Assembly: GCA_000170815.1 (NCBI GenBank)
Contig: ABCO01000011.1
Span: 50,001-114,000 of the forward strand
DNA length: 64,000 bases
Direction of reading: 5' to 3'
DNA from: an unidentified eubacterium SCB49
GTDB taxonomy: Bacteria; Bacteroidota; Bacteroidia; Flavobacteriales; Flavobacteriaceae
The translations under genes and the position numbers were made by a program. The notes beneath the pieces were generated by a model. The model had not been told where the DNA came from. It saw nothing but the letters and a program-made list of their open reading frames with translations, and did not search any database. This document shows, in pieces, positions 62,837 to 64,000 of the stretch. The first letter of the stretch is position 1; every line of letters starts with the position of its first letter.

Positions 62837-62874
62837 AAAAAAGCGCCTTCTTAGAGTAAGAAGGCGCTTTTTTT
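62837..62874. terminator. Bidirectional terminator after bshA
   Basis: AAGCGCCTTCTTA pairs with TAAGAAGGCGCTT around GAG, with A-run upstream and T-run downstream. It separates bshA from the convergent barrel gene. Confidence 0.9.
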
Positions 62875-62916
62875 AAACTATTTTTTTTGTAGCATTCGGT
62901 TGCTGTCTGGTTTAAT

Positions 62917-63414
62917 TTAATCAAATTGATATCTAATACCTAAAGCAAAATCAAAACCAAGATCATCTCTATAATCACCAAAACCTAATTCTGGTCTTAC
63001 ATCAAGTGAGAGTAATATAGGGAAATCAAAGTCATATTCTATACCTACGGTTCCTGCAACAAATAATGATAACTCATTATCGGTGTCAAAACCTTCAGGA
63101 AATCTATCATCATCAAAACTAACTGAAGCTAAACCTGCACCTGCACCTGCGTACCAGTTAAAGCCTCCTTCAATGTTCCAAACCCATTGATATAAACCTG
63201 TTGCTTTAAAAACAGATACGTTATTGTCTCCGTTAAGTTGTAAACCAAATTCTAATCTATTGTTATCACTTAATCCTCTTTGATAATTGATCTCTGTTCC
63301 AAAACCATCATTATCTCCTATACGAAGACCTATTGCGTTTTTTGAAATTTCTTGAGCTTGTGCTTGTAAAGCAAAACTAAAAATGACAACTGTTAGTGCT
63401 AGTATTTTTTTCAT
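62917..63414 (-). CDS. Outer-membrane beta-barrel protein
   Basis: 165 residues. Signal peptide ends LQAQAQ. The mature region alternates strands: KNAIGLRIGDNDGFGTEINYQ, GFNWYAGAGAGLASVSF, VAGTVGIEYDFDFPI, ending in LGIRYQFD with a C-terminal hydrophobic-aromatic pattern. It fits an eight-strand small barrel. Ligand unknown. It has its own -7 box TATTTTTG at 63446-63439. Confidence 0.78.
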   Translation of the reverse strand: MKKILALTVVIFSFALQAQAQEISKNAIGLRIGDNDGFGTEINYQRGLSDNNRLEFGLQLNGDNNVSVFKATGLYQWVWNIEGGFNWYAGAGAGLASVSFDDDRFPEGFDTDNELSLFVAGTVGIEYDFDFPILLSLDVRPELGFGDYRDDLGFDFALGIRYQFD

Positions 63415-63438
63415 TTTATATTGTTTTATTGTTCTTTA

Positions 63439-63523
63439 CAAAAATAGATGTTCGTCTAAAGTATCTGTGTTAAGCATCTATTAAACATTTCATAATTATA
63501 ACCACATGTTTTTGCTATTTTTG
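63439..63523. promoter_or_regulatory. Divergent -7 boxes between barrel and FAD oxidase genes
   Basis: TATTTTTG occurs on the minus strand at 63446-63439 (toward the barrel gene) and on the plus strand at 63516-63523 (toward the FAD oxidase, ATG 18 bases further). Both are exact TAnnTTTG matches. Confidence 0.5.
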
Positions 63524-63541
63524 GGTATAACATTTCCCAAA

Positions 63542-64000
63542 ATGACCCAAGCAACTTTAGCAACATTTAAAGAGACCTTTGATGGTGACTTTAAACACGA
63601 TTCGCTACACAAAACACTATATGCAACAGATGCTTCTGTTTATAGAAGAATACCTATTGCTGTAGCATTTCCGAAGTCTGAGAAAGGCATACAGCAACTT
63701 ATAGACTTTGCTAAAAAGTATAAAACATCTTTGATACCTAGAACCGCGGGTACATCGCTAGCGGGGCAATGTGTAGGTGATGGGATTGTTGTAGATGTTT
63801 CTAAATATTTTACTAAGATCATTTCTTTTAATAAAGAGCAAAAAACGGTGACCGTACAACCCGGTGTTATTAGAGATGAATTAAATGATTACTTAAAGCC
63901 GCATGGGTTATTTTTTGGCCCTAATACCTCAACCTCAAATAGATGCATGATAGGAGGGATGGTAGGTAATAATTCTAGCGGAACTACGAGTATTAAATAT
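63542..64000 (+). CDS. FAD-linked oxidase (GlcD/D-lactate dehydrogenase-like), N-terminal part
   Basis: The ATG at 63542 opens 153 residues with no stop before the window edge. The PCMH/FAD-binding_4 domain shows YRRIPIAVAFPKSEKGIQQLIDFAKKY, the FAD-binding loop PRTAGTSLAGQCVGDGIVVD and GPNTSTSNRCMIGGMVGNNSSGT. These are marks of the large FAD oxidases fused to Fe-S and CCG domains in Bacteroidota, which oxidise 2-hydroxyacids such as D-lactate or glycolate. The C-terminal domains are outside the window, so the substrate cannot be given. Confidence 0.85.
   Translation, partial: MTQATLATFKETFDGDFKHDSLHKTLYATDASVYRRIPIAVAFPKSEKGIQQLIDFAKKYKTSLIPRTAGTSLAGQCVGDGIVVDVSKYFTKIISFNKEQKTVTVQPGVIRDELNDYLKPHGLFFGPNTSTSNRCMIGGMVGNNSSGTTSIKY

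Noticed and set aside
1..64000. CRISPR arrays, rRNA and tRNA genes
   Set aside because: I saw no regularly spaced repeats, no rRNA-like blocks and no cloverleaf with TTCRANNC arm in the gaps; a tRNA scan was not possible.

Overview
The window looks like ordinary chromosome from a marine-type member of the Flavobacteriaceae (Bacteroidota), perhaps close to Dokdonia/Krokinobacter; the genus is a guess. The DNA is AT-rich. Many genes are preceded by the Bacteroidota housekeeping -7 box TAnnTTTG. There are type IX secretion (T9SS) tail domains, a PorQ gene, SusC/RagA-like TonB receptor architecture, lipoproteins, the bacillithiol enzyme BshA, two MsrB proteins and a 6S-Flavo-like RNA beside zapA. 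I see no insertion sequence, prophage, CRISPR array, rRNA or tRNA.

Layout. 1-5,531: a ZIP transporter (cut by the window edge), two methyltransferases, a hemolysin III-family protein and the rlmD/lipoprotein/barrel operon. 5,672-12,794: rocD, a decayed DUF2752 gene, a T9SS cargo protein, an Smr protein, a thrombospondin-3-repeat lipoprotein, a cysteine desulfurase and a DUF3050 protein. 12,856-19,754: a TonB receptor and M23 peptidase on the minus strand, then a small coiled-coil gene, zapA, 6S RNA and rny on the plus strand. 19,933-27,640: xerD, an FG-GAP T9SS protein, a PorT-like barrel, aroQ, an acetyltransferase, lpdA, two overlapping msrB genes and a collagen-like lipoprotein. 27,791-34,540: an M48 lipoprotein, an UMF1-type transporter, a three-repeat lipoprotein, and an ECF sigma operon whose two distal products are short-repeat beta-solenoid-like surface proteins.

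34,868-44,840: lon, porQ-cmk, a THUMP-like methyltransferase with an AI-2E family permease, a TrmH-family methyltransferase with DUF4159, an unlisted 59-residue ORF, rsmE and tsaD. 44,929-54,373: tamB, a small membrane protein, ridA, an LptD-like protein and a cell-wall amidase with a SPOR-like tail. 54,427-62,820: a plus-strand run of MCE protein, ferredoxin-like membrane reductase, HAD protein, CCG-type Fe-S protein, a conserved unknown, a GH3/serine-hydrolase fusion and bshA. 62,917-64,000: a barrel protein and the start of an FAD-linked oxidase.

Two themes stand out. One is envelope building (lptD, tamB, MCE, amidase, M23, T9SS, barrels). The other is RNA modification (RlmD, RsmE, TsaD, TrmH-like, two THUMP-type enzymes). 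I found no clearly new multi-gene system. The best leads are the ECF operon with repeat proteins, the frameshifted and possibly fused DUF2752 remnant, the 59-residue ORF, near-leaderless promoter-to-start spacings, the palindrome before lon, and the missing canonical start upstream of tamB.
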